From the NCBI GenBank assembly GCA_030837965.1, contig JAUTXP010000017.1:1-35811 (forward strand): a stretch of DNA of 35,811 nucleotides, in the 5' to 3' direction. This DNA comes from Acidimicrobiaceae bacterium. GTDB lineage: Bacteria > Actinomycetota > Acidimicrobiia > Acidimicrobiales > JAUTXP01. Below, one piece after another: positions 23,762 to 31,295 of the stretch. The first letter of the stretch is position 1. Every line of letters starts with the position of its first letter. Both the position numbers and the translations under genes were made by a program. The notes beneath the pieces were generated by a model that had not been told where the DNA came from, searched no databases, and saw only the letters and a program-made list of their open reading frames with translations.

Positions 23762-24367
23762 TCACGACCGGGGCTCGGACGGGCCAGTGGCGCCGGACCC
23801 GCCGCCCGCGCCGGGCACACCGGGCACACCGGGCACGCCGGTGGCGCCGGGCGCGTGGAACTGGGCCAGCAGCTCCTGCTCGCGCTTTTCCATGGCCGTG
23901 GCCTCTTCGTCGTCCACGTGGTCCATGCCCATGAGGTGGAGGATGCCGTGGACAACGAGCAGGGCCAGCTCGTCTTCGTAGGTCGCGGCCCGGTCGTCGT
24001 GCAGGCCCTCGGCCACGTTGCGGGCCGCCACCGCAGGGCAGATGACGATGTCGCCCAACAGGGTGGGCAGGTCGCTCGGCTCGGTGGGCATGTCACCCGG
24101 TCCGCTGCCGCCCGAGTCCGGCGAGCGCCCCCCTTCCAGCGGCTCCTCGTCGATGGGGAACGACAGCACGTCGGTGGGCCCGTCCTTGCCCGCGAAGCGC
24201 TTGTTGAGATCGGCGATGGCCTGCTCGTCCACGAACAGGATGGACAGCTCGGCGTCGCCCCGCACCCCCTCCGCGGCCAACACCTTCTCGGCCAGGAGGA
24301 TCAGGCCCATGGTGTCGACCGGGTGGGTCGGCCCCTGCTCGTCTGCCGCGAAGACCTCAACGGCCAC
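23762..24367 (-). CDS. ybeY: rRNA maturation endoribonuclease YbeY, with insertion and repeat tail
   Basis: A 201-residue metalloprotein for 16S rRNA 3'-end maturation and ribosome quality control. The zinc motif HGILHLMGMDH gives His140, His144 and His150, and TDVLSFP marks the N-terminal part. Two features differ from typical YbeY (about 150-165 residues). One is a 30-residue Gly/Ser/Pro-rich insertion (about 76-101) between TDVLSFPIDEE and LLGDIVI. The other is a C-terminal tail with the Val-Pro-Gly triplet repeated (9-bp DNA repeats near 23813-23843). The start is GTG. It lies 12 nt after phoH and before the CNNM gene. Confidence 0.95.
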   Translation of the reverse strand: MAVEVFAADEQGPTHPVDTMGLILLAEKVLAAEGVRGDAELSILFVDEQAIADLNKRFAGKDGPTDVLSFPIDEEPLEGGRSPDSGGSGPGDMPTEPSDLPTLLGDIVICPAVAARNVAEGLHDDRAATYEDELALLVVHGILHLMGMDHVDDEEATAMEKREQELLAQFHAPGATGVPGVPGVPGAGGGSGATGPSEPRS

Positions 24368-24379
24368 GGGGCACCCCGC

Positions 24380-25333
24380 TCACGGCTTCATCCCGCGCGA
24401 CTGGGCCTGCTCGTAGGCGTTCACGATGTCCTGCACGATGCGATGGCGGACCACGTCCTTGGCGCCCAGCCGCACGAAGGCCAGGCCGTCGATCCCGGTC
24501 AGCACCTGCTCGATGTTGATGAGGCCCGACTTGTCGCCCGCCAAGTCGATCTGGGTCACGTCGCCGGTGACCACGGCCTTGGAGCCGAAGCCGATGCGGG
24601 TGAGGAACATCTTCATCTGCTCGGGCGTGGCGTTTTGAGCCTCGTCCAAGATGATGAAGCTGGAGTTCAAGGTGCGCCCGCGCATGAAGGCCAGCGGTGC
24701 CACCTCGATGCGCGAGTTCTCGATCAACCGCTGCGCGCCCTCGGGCGTGAGCATGTCGTAGAGGGCGTCGTACAGGGGCCGCAGGTACGGGTCGATCTTG
24801 GCCATGATGTCGCCGGGCAGAAAGCCGAGCCGCTCCCCTGCCTCCACTGCGGGCCGGGTCAGGATGATGCGCTCCACCTGCTTGGCCTGAAGGGCCTGCA
24901 CGGCCAAGGCCACGGCGAGATACGACTTGCCCGTGCCCGCCGGGCCGATGCCGAAGGTGATGACGTTTTGCTGGATGGCGTCGGTGTAGCGCTTCTGCCC
25001 ACTGGTCTTGGGCCGCACGCTGCGACCCCGCGACGACCGCAACACCTCCGCGCTCAAGACCTCGGAGGGGCGCTCGTCGGCCTTCACCATCTCGATGCTG
25101 CGGTTGAGGTTGGCGGGATCGAGCAGCTCGCCCCGTTCGAGCATGACGCGCAGTTCCTCGAACAAGCGGGCGGCCCGACCTGCGTCGTCGCCCACCAGGT
25201 TGATCTCGTTGCCCCGCACGTGAATGGTCGTGGCGGGAAAGGCGTCCTCAATGAGGCGCAGCAACTCGTCTCGCTGGCCGAGAAGGCCGGCCATGAGGTG
25301 GTTGGGGACGGAGACGGTGACCTGGGTCGACAC
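24380..25333 (-). CDS. PhoH-like ATPase
   Basis: About 317 residues (322 if a TTG at 25348 is used). An N-terminal KH-like part (IHVRGNEINLVGD) is followed by the PhoH NTPase domain. In the longer numbering, Walker A GPAGTGKS is at 135-142, then LTRPAVEAGERLGFLPGD, Walker B SSFIILDEAQNATPEQMKMFLTR and VVTGDVTQIDL. PhoH proteins of this kind are linked to RNA metabolism and lie beside YbeY in many bacteria, as here. No strong ribosome binding site is visible. It starts 33 nt after the HINT gene's end and is part of the same minus-strand run. Confidence 0.95.
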   Translation of the reverse strand: MSTQVTVSVPNHLMAGLLGQRDELLRLIEDAFPATTIHVRGNEINLVGDDAGRAARLFEELRVMLERGELLDPANLNRSIEMVKADERPSEVLSAEVLRSSRGRSVRPKTSGQKRYTDAIQQNVITFGIGPAGTGKSYLAVALAVQALQAKQVERIILTRPAVEAGERLGFLPGDIMAKIDPYLRPLYDALYDMLTPEGAQRLIENSRIEVAPLAFMRGRTLNSSFIILDEAQNATPEQMKMFLTRIGFGSKAVVTGDVTQIDLAGDKSGLINIEQVLTGIDGLAFVRLGAKDVVRHRIVQDIVNAYEQAQSRGMKP

Positions 25334-25366
25334 GGAGCGTTCTGGCAAAAGCGTAGGCCGGCCGGA

Positions 25367-25711
25367 TCAGCCCGGCGGCCATCCCATCGTGCGCCCGCCG
25401 ATGACGTGCAGGTGCAGATGGGGAACGGAGTTGAGGGCGTCGTCGCCCACGTTGAACACCAGGCGGTAGCCGCTCTGGTCGATGCCCTCCTTGCGGGCCA
25501 CCTCCTGGGCGGTCAGCACCATCTCGGCCAGCGTCTCGGCATGCGACCCGTCGATGGCGTGGGCGTCGTCGATGTGCTGGCGCGGGATGACGAGCACGTG
25601 GGTCGGCGCCGCGGGCTGGATGTCGCGGAACGCGTACGTCCGCTCGCTGGACGCGACCTCTTGCGACGGGACGTCCCCGGCGAGGATCTTGCAGAACAGG
25701 CAGTCGGTCAC
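25367..25711 (-). CDS. HINT-family histidine-triad nucleotide-binding protein
   Basis: A 114-residue HIT protein with the triad HLHLHVIGG (His98, 100, 102). A further His at IPRQHID, the N-terminal CLFCKI zinc-type Cys pair and NVGDDALNSVPHLHLH are typical of HINT purine phosphoramidases. The start is GTG. It lies between a HEAT-like gene 12 nt upstream and phoH downstream, an order often seen in actinobacteria. Confidence 0.96.
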   Translation of the reverse strand: MTDCLFCKILAGDVPSQEVASSERTYAFRDIQPAAPTHVLVIPRQHIDDAHAIDGSHAETLAEMVLTAQEVARKEGIDQSGYRLVFNVGDDALNSVPHLHLHVIGGRTMGWPPG

Positions 25712-25723
25712 GGCGCCATGACG

Positions 25724-26218
25724 CTACTGGCCCGACTGAAGGGCATGCTCGGCCCAGTACCGGACCAGTTGATGAGGGTCGTGCTCCTGCACCCGCGTCA
25801 ACTCGGCCCGCACCCGCTCGTCGCCCGCATGGCGGGTGAGGCACCGCGCCGCCGACGCCCGCCGACCCCAGTCGTCCGACCGCAGCGCAGCCAACAGCGG
25901 TCCCACCACCTCGGGCCTGTCCATGGTCCCGAAGCCCTCCACCACCAACGGGTGCGACCACCATTCTGGTTGGTTGAAGGCGTCGAGGAAGGCCTGGGGC
26001 GCGGCCGACGCCAGCCGGGCCACCGCCTCGGTGGTGTTGTCGATCACGTCCCGGATGGCCATTCCGCCCGCACCCCTGGTGATCGGGACACCGCTTTCGA
26101 GCACGTCTTTGAGGTACCGCACGGCCTCGTCGCCCGCGGCCGCCCAGCGCTCCATGGCCTCAGGCGAGCCATCCTCCAAGGCCGCCTCCCAACGGCCCTC
26201 CAACTCGTCCTCGTCCAC
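25724..26218 (-). CDS. HEAT-repeat-like helical protein, unknown function
   Basis: A 164-residue acidic, all-helical protein. The C-terminal half has HEAT-type helices: RPEVVGPLLAALRSDDWGRRASAARCLTRHAGDERVRAELTRV, then a partial unit DPHQLVRYWAEHAL. No signal peptide or catalytic motif. It is the first gene of the long minus-strand run leading to phoH-ybeY-era-trp. The GTG start faces the GTG of the divergent gene with only 20 nt between, so any promoter must overlap the neighbour's coding region. Confidence 0.65.
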   Translation of the reverse strand: MDEDELEGRWEAALEDGSPEAMERWAAAGDEAVRYLKDVLESGVPITRGAGGMAIRDVIDNTTEAVARLASAAPQAFLDAFNQPEWWSHPLVVEGFGTMDRPEVVGPLLAALRSDDWGRRASAARCLTRHAGDERVRAELTRVQEHDPHQLVRYWAEHALQSGQ

Positions 26219-26238
26219 CCCATTACCCTCGCACGACC

Positions 26239-26733
26239 GTGGACGAGTTGTCGGACGACCTGGCCGCGTGGGAGGGCGCGGGCGCCCGGGCCCGGGAGCG
26301 GTCCTTGCGCCGACAGGCCGAACAGTCGGCCACGTTGGCGGGGGTGCTGCTGGACCTGGCCGAGCGCGGGTCGGACGTGGCCGTTCGAGTGGTCGGCGCC
26401 GCGGGCTTGCGCGCGGGCCGCATCAGCGCTGTAGGCACCGACTTCTTCGTGCTGGGCCCGTGCTACATACCGATGGCCGCGGTCGCATCCGTTCGCGCGT
26501 CGGACGGGACCACGGTGTCGGGGGGCAGGGTCGTGCCGCAGGACTCGATGGTGACGTTGACGTTGGCCTCGGCCTTGGCCGAGCTGGCCGAGGAGCGGCC
26601 GCCTGTTTCGATCGCTCTCGACGGCGGCGACGCGGTGCAGGGCGAGTTGCGGGCCGTGGGTGACGGCGTGCTGTCCATCGGCTCGGACCAGTGGGTCGCG
26701 CTCGACGCGGTGCGCGTCCTAACCCTCGTCTGA
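26239..26733 (+). CDS. Conserved-looking cytosolic protein, unknown function
   Basis: A 164-residue protein. A charged helical start (DELSDDLAAWEGAGARARERSLRRQAEQ) leads into small beta-strand units: VAVRVVGAAGLRAGRISAVGTDFFVLG (48-74), IPMAAVASVRA, VSIALDGGDAVQGELRAVGDGVLSIG. The strand pattern with G-x-I/L-x-x-V-G-x-D resembles Sm-like small barrels, but this is only a suggestion. The GTG start is 20 nt from the divergent HEAT-like gene, and the end overlaps the HTH regulator by 15 nt, tail to tail. No close function is recognised. Confidence 0.7.
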   Translation: MDELSDDLAAWEGAGARARERSLRRQAEQSATLAGVLLDLAERGSDVAVRVVGAAGLRAGRISAVGTDFFVLGPCYIPMAAVASVRASDGTTVSGGRVVPQDSMVTLTLASALAELAEERPPVSIALDGGDAVQGELRAVGDGVLSIGSDQWVALDAVRVLTLV

Positions 26734-26970
26734 GTAGTCGGTGAGGTCGCGGGTCGCGGGATAAAGGTGTTCGAGCGTGCCGGGCTCGATGCGGGACCGG
26801 TCGAGGAAGGCGGTGATGTCCTCTTCCTTCATGCGGATCACGCGGCCGATCTTGTAGGCCGGGATCTGGCCCTCGTCGATCAGGCGGTAGAGGGTGCGCA
26901 GCGTGATGCCCAGGCGCTCGCGGACCTCCGTGGTGCTGAGCCAGCCGCTCCTGCCCCGCATGGTCGGCAT
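26719..26970 (-). CDS. Small excisionase/MerR-type helix-turn-helix DNA-binding protein
   Basis: An 83-residue protein from the ATG at 26970, which has AAGGAGG 11 nt upstream (GTG at 27000 would give 93). WLSTTEVRERLGITLRTLYRLIDEGQIPAYKIGRVIRMKEEDI is a clear HTH_17 winged-helix motif as in excisionases and BldC/AlpA-like regulators. A conserved-looking tail (RIEPGTLEHLYP) follows. No recombinase is nearby, so a transcription factor is more likely than a phage excisionase. It is divergent from the Tad pilus operon, and the 122-nt gap between them holds a palindrome that could be its binding site. Confidence 0.85.
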   Translation of the reverse strand: MPTMRGRSGWLSTTEVRERLGITLRTLYRLIDEGQIPAYKIGRVIRMKEEDITAFLDRSRIEPGTLEHLYPATRDLTDYSDEG

Positions 26971-27024
26971 CGTAACCCCTGCCTCCTTCGACCATGGCAC
27001 CTCATGGCCCGTGGTGCATTCCTA

Positions 27025-27039
27025 CCCCCAAATGGGGGG
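27025..27039. promoter_or_regulatory. Candidate operator palindrome before the Tad operon
   Basis: CCCCC-AAAT-GGGGGG in the gap between the HTH regulator (start 26970) and the SAF gene (start 27093). The same 14-base core occurs at 2441-2454. A CATACT box (27070-27075) downstream could be the -10 of the Tad operon, putting the palindrome about 30 nt upstream of it. Role inferred from position. Confidence 0.4.
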
Positions 27040-27092
27040 AACTGCGCCTCCTCGAAAGGAAGCCGATCGTCATACTGCGAATTCGGGGCGTC

Positions 27093-27854
27093 GTGGTCGA
27101 CACCCTCATCAGTTCGCGGCGCGCGCCCGAGGCCGGCGCCGAGGCGGTTCCGCCCGTCCACGTTGTTCGCAGACGCCGGCCGTTGCCCGGCGGGCGGGCG
27201 GCCATGGGCGGACTGCTGGTTGCCGTCGCCGCGGTCGGCACCTTCGCGGCGGCGAGCGGCGCAGCGGCCGACCCCCGTCGTCCCTACGTCGTGGCGCGAG
27301 GCGACTTGGCCGTGGGCCACCGGGTGACGCGAGCCGACTTGGCCGCGGGCCGCATGGACATCCCCGACTTCCTGCGGGGTCGGGCCTATCGAGCAGACCA
27401 GGCGACCGCTTTGGTGGGCGCGGTCGTCGTGGCCCCGGTGGCGCGCGGCGAGTTGGTGCAACGCAGCGCGGTGGCGCGCCGCGGGAGTGGGTCGGCAGGT
27501 GGGGCGACGGGCCCGGCCGCCAGCCGCCAGGTCTCGTTTCCCATCGACCCGGCCCGGGCCGTGGGCGGCGAACTGCAAGCGGGCGAGTTCGTCGACGTGT
27601 TGGCCACCTATGGCGGCTCGACCGACGGCTACACCGTGACCGCGGTGCGCGCCGCGCGCATCGCCGGGGTCCGCGACAGGGGCGGCCTGGCGGGCGGGGA
27701 CAGCCTGGTGCTCACTCTGGACGTGCCCAGCGCGGCCACGGCCATGGCCGTGGCCCACGCCGTGGACGCCGGTCACGTCACCATCGTGCGAACTGGTCCG
27801 CCCACGCCCGACGAGCCCGCGTCCACGCCGTATCGGACCCCGCCCTCGGCCTGA
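27093..27854 (+). CDS. SAF-domain (CpaB/RcpC-like) Tad pilus protein
   Basis: A 253-residue membrane protein from the GTG. A basic cytoplasmic N-terminus (RRRRPLPGGR) is followed by one TM segment (about 38-58) and a SAF domain (about 62-125; RPYVVARGDLAVGHRVTRADL, LVGAVVVAPVARGELVQRSAV). A further domain (VSFPIDPARAVGGELQAGEFVDVLATYG) is typical of CpaB/RcpC. Such proteins assist pilus passage through the envelope. It is the first gene of the Tad operon, and its stop overlaps the next start (TGATG). A start further upstream is possible but not supported by a ribosome binding site. Confidence 0.82.
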   Translation: MVDTLISSRRAPEAGAEAVPPVHVVRRRRPLPGGRAAMGGLLVAVAAVGTFAAASGAAADPRRPYVVARGDLAVGHRVTRADLAAGRMDIPDFLRGRAYRADQATALVGAVVVAPVARGELVQRSAVARRGSGSAGGATGPAASRQVSFPIDPARAVGGELQAGEFVDVLATYGGSTDGYTVTAVRAARIAGVRDRGGLAGGDSLVLTLDVPSAATAMAVAHAVDAGHVTIVRTGPPTPDEPASTPYRTPPSA

Positions 27855-29134
27855 TGCCCGACCGCTTCGTGCTGCTCGGGCTTGCACCCGCACGGGCCGA
27901 GTGGTTCCGCGCCGTAGGCCACTGGTGCAACGCGGCGTCGGTCCCGGCCGAGTTCGTGAAGTGCGTCTCGGTCGAGCAGGTGCGCGCCCAGTTGGCATCG
28001 GGCCGGCCCTTCTCGGCCGTCGTGGTGGACGGGGCCACACCGGGCCTCGACAGGGACTTGGTCGACGCGGCCGCGGCGGCGACCGTGCCCGTGCCCGTGC
28101 TGGTGGTGGACGACGGCCGGCGCAGGCCGTGGCCCGACGTGGGCGCGGCTGCGGTCCTGCCGCCGGGCTTCGGCCCCGACCACCTGTTGGACGCGCTGGC
28201 CGCGCACGCCTCGCCGGTGGGCGCGGTGCTGGTGTCGTCCGCGGTGGACGACGGTCGTGCGGGCGGTGTCGGCCGCGGCGGCAGGACCGACGTCGGCGGC
28301 CAAGGGCGCGTCCTCGCCGTGTGCGGGCCAGGCGGCACCGGCGCGTCGACCATGGCCATCGCCTTGGCCCAGGGCCTGCCCGGCCCGGTGCTGTTGGCCG
28401 ACCTGGCCCTGCACGCCGAGCAGGCCATGCTGCACGACGGGCGCGACGTGGTGCCCGGGGTGCAGGAGTTGGCCGAGGCGTTTCGCACCCGCCGCCCCTC
28501 GACGAACGAGGTCCGAGGTTTGGCCTACCGCGTCGAGGAGCGGGGCTACGACCTGTTGCTCGGCCTGCGTCAGGCCCGGGCATGGAGCGGCGTGCGGCCT
28601 CGGGCCTTCGAAGCCGCGTTCGAAGGCCTGCGGGCCGCGTGGCCGACGGTCGTGTGCGACACCGACGCCGACGTGGAGGGCGAGCGCGAGTGCGGTTCGG
28701 CCGACGTGGAGGACCGGCACATGATGGCTCGCACCTCGATGGCGCGGGCCGACGTGGTGGTGGTCGTGGGCCTGCCCGGTATGAAGGGGCTGCACGCCAT
28801 GGTGCGGGTGATCGAGGATCTGGTGTCCTTCGGCGTGAGCGGACGCCGGGTGATCCCGGTAGTCAATCGGGCACCCCGCTCGCCGCGGGCCCGGGTCGAG
28901 ATGGCCACCGCGTTGGGCGGGCTGGTGCGCTCGCCGTTGGCCGGTCCTGTGTTCGTGCCCGATCGCAAGGTGGACGACTTGTTGCGCGACGGCGCCCGCC
29001 TGCCGCCGGTGCTCACCGCGCCGGTGGCGGCTGCCTGTTCGGCCGTGCTGTCGCGCGTCGGCCCTCGCCGGCCGGCGCCCACCGAGCCCACCCTGATCGC
29101 GCCTAGCTCGCTCGGATCATGGGGCGCGGGGTGA
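27854..29134 (+). CDS. Ssd/CpaE-like MinD-family localisation protein
   Basis: A 426-residue protein. Residues 1-120 form a receiver-like Rossmann half without phosphorylation residues. Residues 150-400 are a MinD/ParA-type domain (RVLAVCGPGGTGASTMAIALA; VLLADLAL; YDLLLGLRQARAW). The P-loop GPGGTGAS (158-165) has Ala where Lys is expected, so ATP hydrolysis is doubtful. The same kind of change is known in actinobacterial septum-site (Ssd) proteins located upstream of tadA. The protein probably helps place the pilus machine. Long Asp/Gly-rich linkers are present. It overlaps tadA by 16 nt (4 nt if the GTG at 29131 is used). Confidence 0.85.
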   Translation: MPDRFVLLGLAPARAEWFRAVGHWCNAASVPAEFVKCVSVEQVRAQLASGRPFSAVVVDGATPGLDRDLVDAAAAATVPVPVLVVDDGRRRPWPDVGAAAVLPPGFGPDHLLDALAAHASPVGAVLVSSAVDDGRAGGVGRGGRTDVGGQGRVLAVCGPGGTGASTMAIALAQGLPGPVLLADLALHAEQAMLHDGRDVVPGVQELAEAFRTRRPSTNEVRGLAYRVEERGYDLLLGLRQARAWSGVRPRAFEAAFEGLRAAWPTVVCDTDADVEGERECGSADVEDRHMMARTSMARADVVVVVGLPGMKGLHAMVRVIEDLVSFGVSGRRVIPVVNRAPRSPRARVEMATALGGLVRSPLAGPVFVPDRKVDDLLRDGARLPPVLTAPVAAACSAVLSRVGPRRPAPTEPTLIAPSSLGSWGAG

Positions 29135-30438
29135 GGTCCGTCGAGACCGGCTGGGTCAACCCGTTGGTCGAGATCGAGCGGGCCGTGCAACTGCGGGCCA
29201 AGGACTCGTCGCTCGACATGTCGTCGGCCGCGGGTCAGGCCGCCTTGCGGGTGCTGGTGGAGCGCGAGGTGGCGACGTGGTCGCAGGACTTTGCCCGAGG
29301 TCTGCGCACTGTCGATCTGGCCGACCCCGCGCTGGTGGCCGAACGGGCCTTTCGCAACCTGGCGGGCTACGGCCCGTTGGCCCCGCTGCTGGCCGACGAC
29401 GACGTGTGGGAGGTCATGGTCAACGGGCCCGACGCCATCTTCGTCAAGCGCCACAAGGGTCCGAGCGGCTATCACGACGAGGTCTTCCACGACGACGAGC
29501 ACGTGGTCCGGACGCTGACCAAGATCCTGGACGACGCGGCCGCGTCGCATCGCAAGCTCGACCCGGCCGAAGGCCTTCAGGACGCCCAGTTGGACACCGG
29601 GGCGCGGCTGCACATCGTGCACGGCGACATCGGCAGAGACGGCCACGTCCTCGTCAACATCCGCAAGTACACGGGGCTCGCGTTCCGCAGCTTGGACGAG
29701 TTGGTGGGCATGGACATGCTCGACCATCGGGTGGCCGCCTTCTTGCGGGCGTGCGTGCGCGGCCGGGCGTCGATCGTGTTCGCGGGCCCGCCCGGCGCGG
29801 GAAAGACCACGCTGCTCACCTGTTGCGCGGCCGAACTGGACCCTTCGTTGCGGGTGGTCGTCGCCGAGGAGGTCTTCGAGACCGACCTGCCCTTGCCCAA
29901 CGTGGCCCACATGCAGACCCGCCCGGCGAGGGTGGACAGGCCCGAGGTCGACCTGCGCCGGCTGGTCGCCGGGTTCCTTCGGATGGCACCGGACGTGGCC
30001 ATCGTCGGCGAGGTGAGGGACAGAGAAGCCTTGCCGTTGCTGCTCACGCTTTCATCCGGGGTGAAGGGCTTCACCACCATCCATGCCGGGTCGGCCCGCC
30101 AGGCCCTGACCCGCTTGCGCTTCATCTGCCAACTGGCCGACACGCGCAGCGAGCTTCCCCTCGCCGCGTTGAACGCGTTGGTCACCGAGGCCATCGACGT
30201 GGTGGTCCACTGCGCACGGGTCAGCGGACGGGTGCAGGTGACCGAGGTGGTCGCAGTCGAGGACCTGCAAGGCGGGATGGACGCCGCGGGGTTCACCGTC
30301 ACCGAGGTCTACCGGCGGCCTCGGGCCGACGGGCCGTTGCAGTGGACGGGCACCATCCCCGTGCGGGTGGCCCGGCTGCTGGAACAGGCCGGGTACGACG
30401 TGCGCACGCTGCTGGACGAGACGGCCGCGCTTCGATGA
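29119..30438 (+). CDS. tadA: Tad/Flp pilus assembly ATPase (TadA/CpaF)
   Basis: A 439-residue secretion ATPase that powers pilin polymerisation at the inner membrane. Walker A GPPGAGKT (223-230), Asp box VVVAEEVFETDL (247-258), Walker B/Glu DVAIVGEVRDREA (292-304), and His box GFTTIHAGSA (317-326) are intact. The N-terminal domain (GYGPLAPLLADDDVWEVMVNG) is typical. A GTG at 29131 would give the 4-nt GTGA overlap seen elsewhere in this operon and may be the true start. The following tadB start overlaps its stop (ATGA). Confidence 0.96.
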   Translation: MGRGVRSVETGWVNPLVEIERAVQLRAKDSSLDMSSAAGQAALRVLVEREVATWSQDFARGLRTVDLADPALVAERAFRNLAGYGPLAPLLADDDVWEVMVNGPDAIFVKRHKGPSGYHDEVFHDDEHVVRTLTKILDDAAASHRKLDPAEGLQDAQLDTGARLHIVHGDIGRDGHVLVNIRKYTGLAFRSLDELVGMDMLDHRVAAFLRACVRGRASIVFAGPPGAGKTTLLTCCAAELDPSLRVVVAEEVFETDLPLPNVAHMQTRPARVDRPEVDLRRLVAGFLRMAPDVAIVGEVRDREALPLLLTLSSGVKGFTTIHAGSARQALTRLRFICQLADTRSELPLAALNALVTEAIDVVVHCARVSGRVQVTEVVAVEDLQGGMDAAGFTVTEVYRRPRADGPLQWTGTIPVRVARLLEQAGYDVRTLLDETAALR

Positions 30439-31295
30439 CTGCGGTGTTGCTGGCGGCGATGGCCGCGTACGGCGTGTTCCTGGTCTATACGGCGTGGGCC
30501 TTCGGGTGGCGGGGCCTCGGGATGGGGCCGTCTGTGCAGGCGGCCCGCCGCGTGCGAGAGGCGCGGATGACGGGCGTGCCCTTGCGCTCAGTGGCGGGTG
30601 TGAGCGGCGTCTCGGCTGCGGTCGGCGCCTTGATCGGCATGGTGGTGTTCGGCGGTCCGTTGCCCGCCCTCGCGGCTGGCTTGTTTGCGGCCACCTTCCC
30701 GGTGGCATCGACCCGGGCCCGTCTCGATCGGGCCCGGGCCGACGCCCGGGACGCGTGGCCGCGGCTCATCGAGGAGATCAGGCTGCAGACCGGGGCACTG
30801 GGGCGGTCGATCCCGCAGGCCTTGTTCGAAGTGGGCAAGCGGGCGCCCGAGCCCATGCGCCCTGCATTCGCAATGGCCGAGCGCGAGTGGCTGTTGTCGA
30901 CCGACATCGAGGAGACGGTGCGGGTGTTGAAGCGGGAGTTGGCCGACGCCACCGCCGACTCCACGCTGGAGACGCTCCTGGTCGCGCATCAAGTGGGCGG
31001 CTCCGACGTGGACCGCAGGCTGGCCGCATTGGTCGAGGACCGGGTGCAGGACCTGCAAGGCCGCAAGGACGCACGGGCCAAACAGGCGGGCGTGCGCTTC
31101 GCCCGGCGGTTCGTGTTGATCGTGCCCGCGGGGATGGCGTTGGCAGGCTTGTCCATCGGCACGGGCCGCGCCGCGTATCAAACGGCATCCGGGCAACTGG
31201 CCGTGGCCGTCGGGCTGGGTGTAGTGGCGCTGTGTTGGATCTGGGCAGGCCACCTGATGCGACTCCCGGTCGAGGAGCGCGTCTTCGATGCATGA
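30435..31295 (+). CDS. tadB: Tad inner-membrane platform protein TadB
   Basis: A 286-residue protein with TM segments at the N-terminus (VLLAAMAAYGVFLVYTAWAF; VSAAVGALIGMVVFGGPLPALAAGLFAATF) and C-terminus (FVLIVPAGMALAGLSIGTG; GQLAVAVGLGVVALCWIWAG). Between them is a type II secretion F domain (WPRLIEEIRLQTGALGRSIPQALFEVG; VAHQVGGSDVDRRLAALVEDRVQD). With TadC it forms the membrane base on which TadA acts. Tightly coupled to both neighbours (ATGA overlap before, 8-nt overlap after). Confidence 0.92.
   Translation: MTAVLLAAMAAYGVFLVYTAWAFGWRGLGMGPSVQAARRVREARMTGVPLRSVAGVSGVSAAVGALIGMVVFGGPLPALAAGLFAATFPVASTRARLDRARADARDAWPRLIEEIRLQTGALGRSIPQALFEVGKRAPEPMRPAFAMAEREWLLSTDIEETVRVLKRELADATADSTLETLLVAHQVGGSDVDRRLAALVEDRVQDLQGRKDARAKQAGVRFARRFVLIVPAGMALAGLSIGTGRAAYQTASGQLAVAVGLGVVALCWIWAGHLMRLPVEERVFDA

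Noticed and set aside
23522-26434. 970-residue plus-strand frame opposite ybeY-phoH-HINT
   Set aside because: All three minus-strand genes have diagnostic motifs in this interval. The antisense frame is compositionally typical of a shadow.
26719-26970. Phage excisionase
   Set aside because: The HTH resembles excisionases, but there is no recombinase nearby and the neighbour is a pilus operon, so a regulator is more likely.
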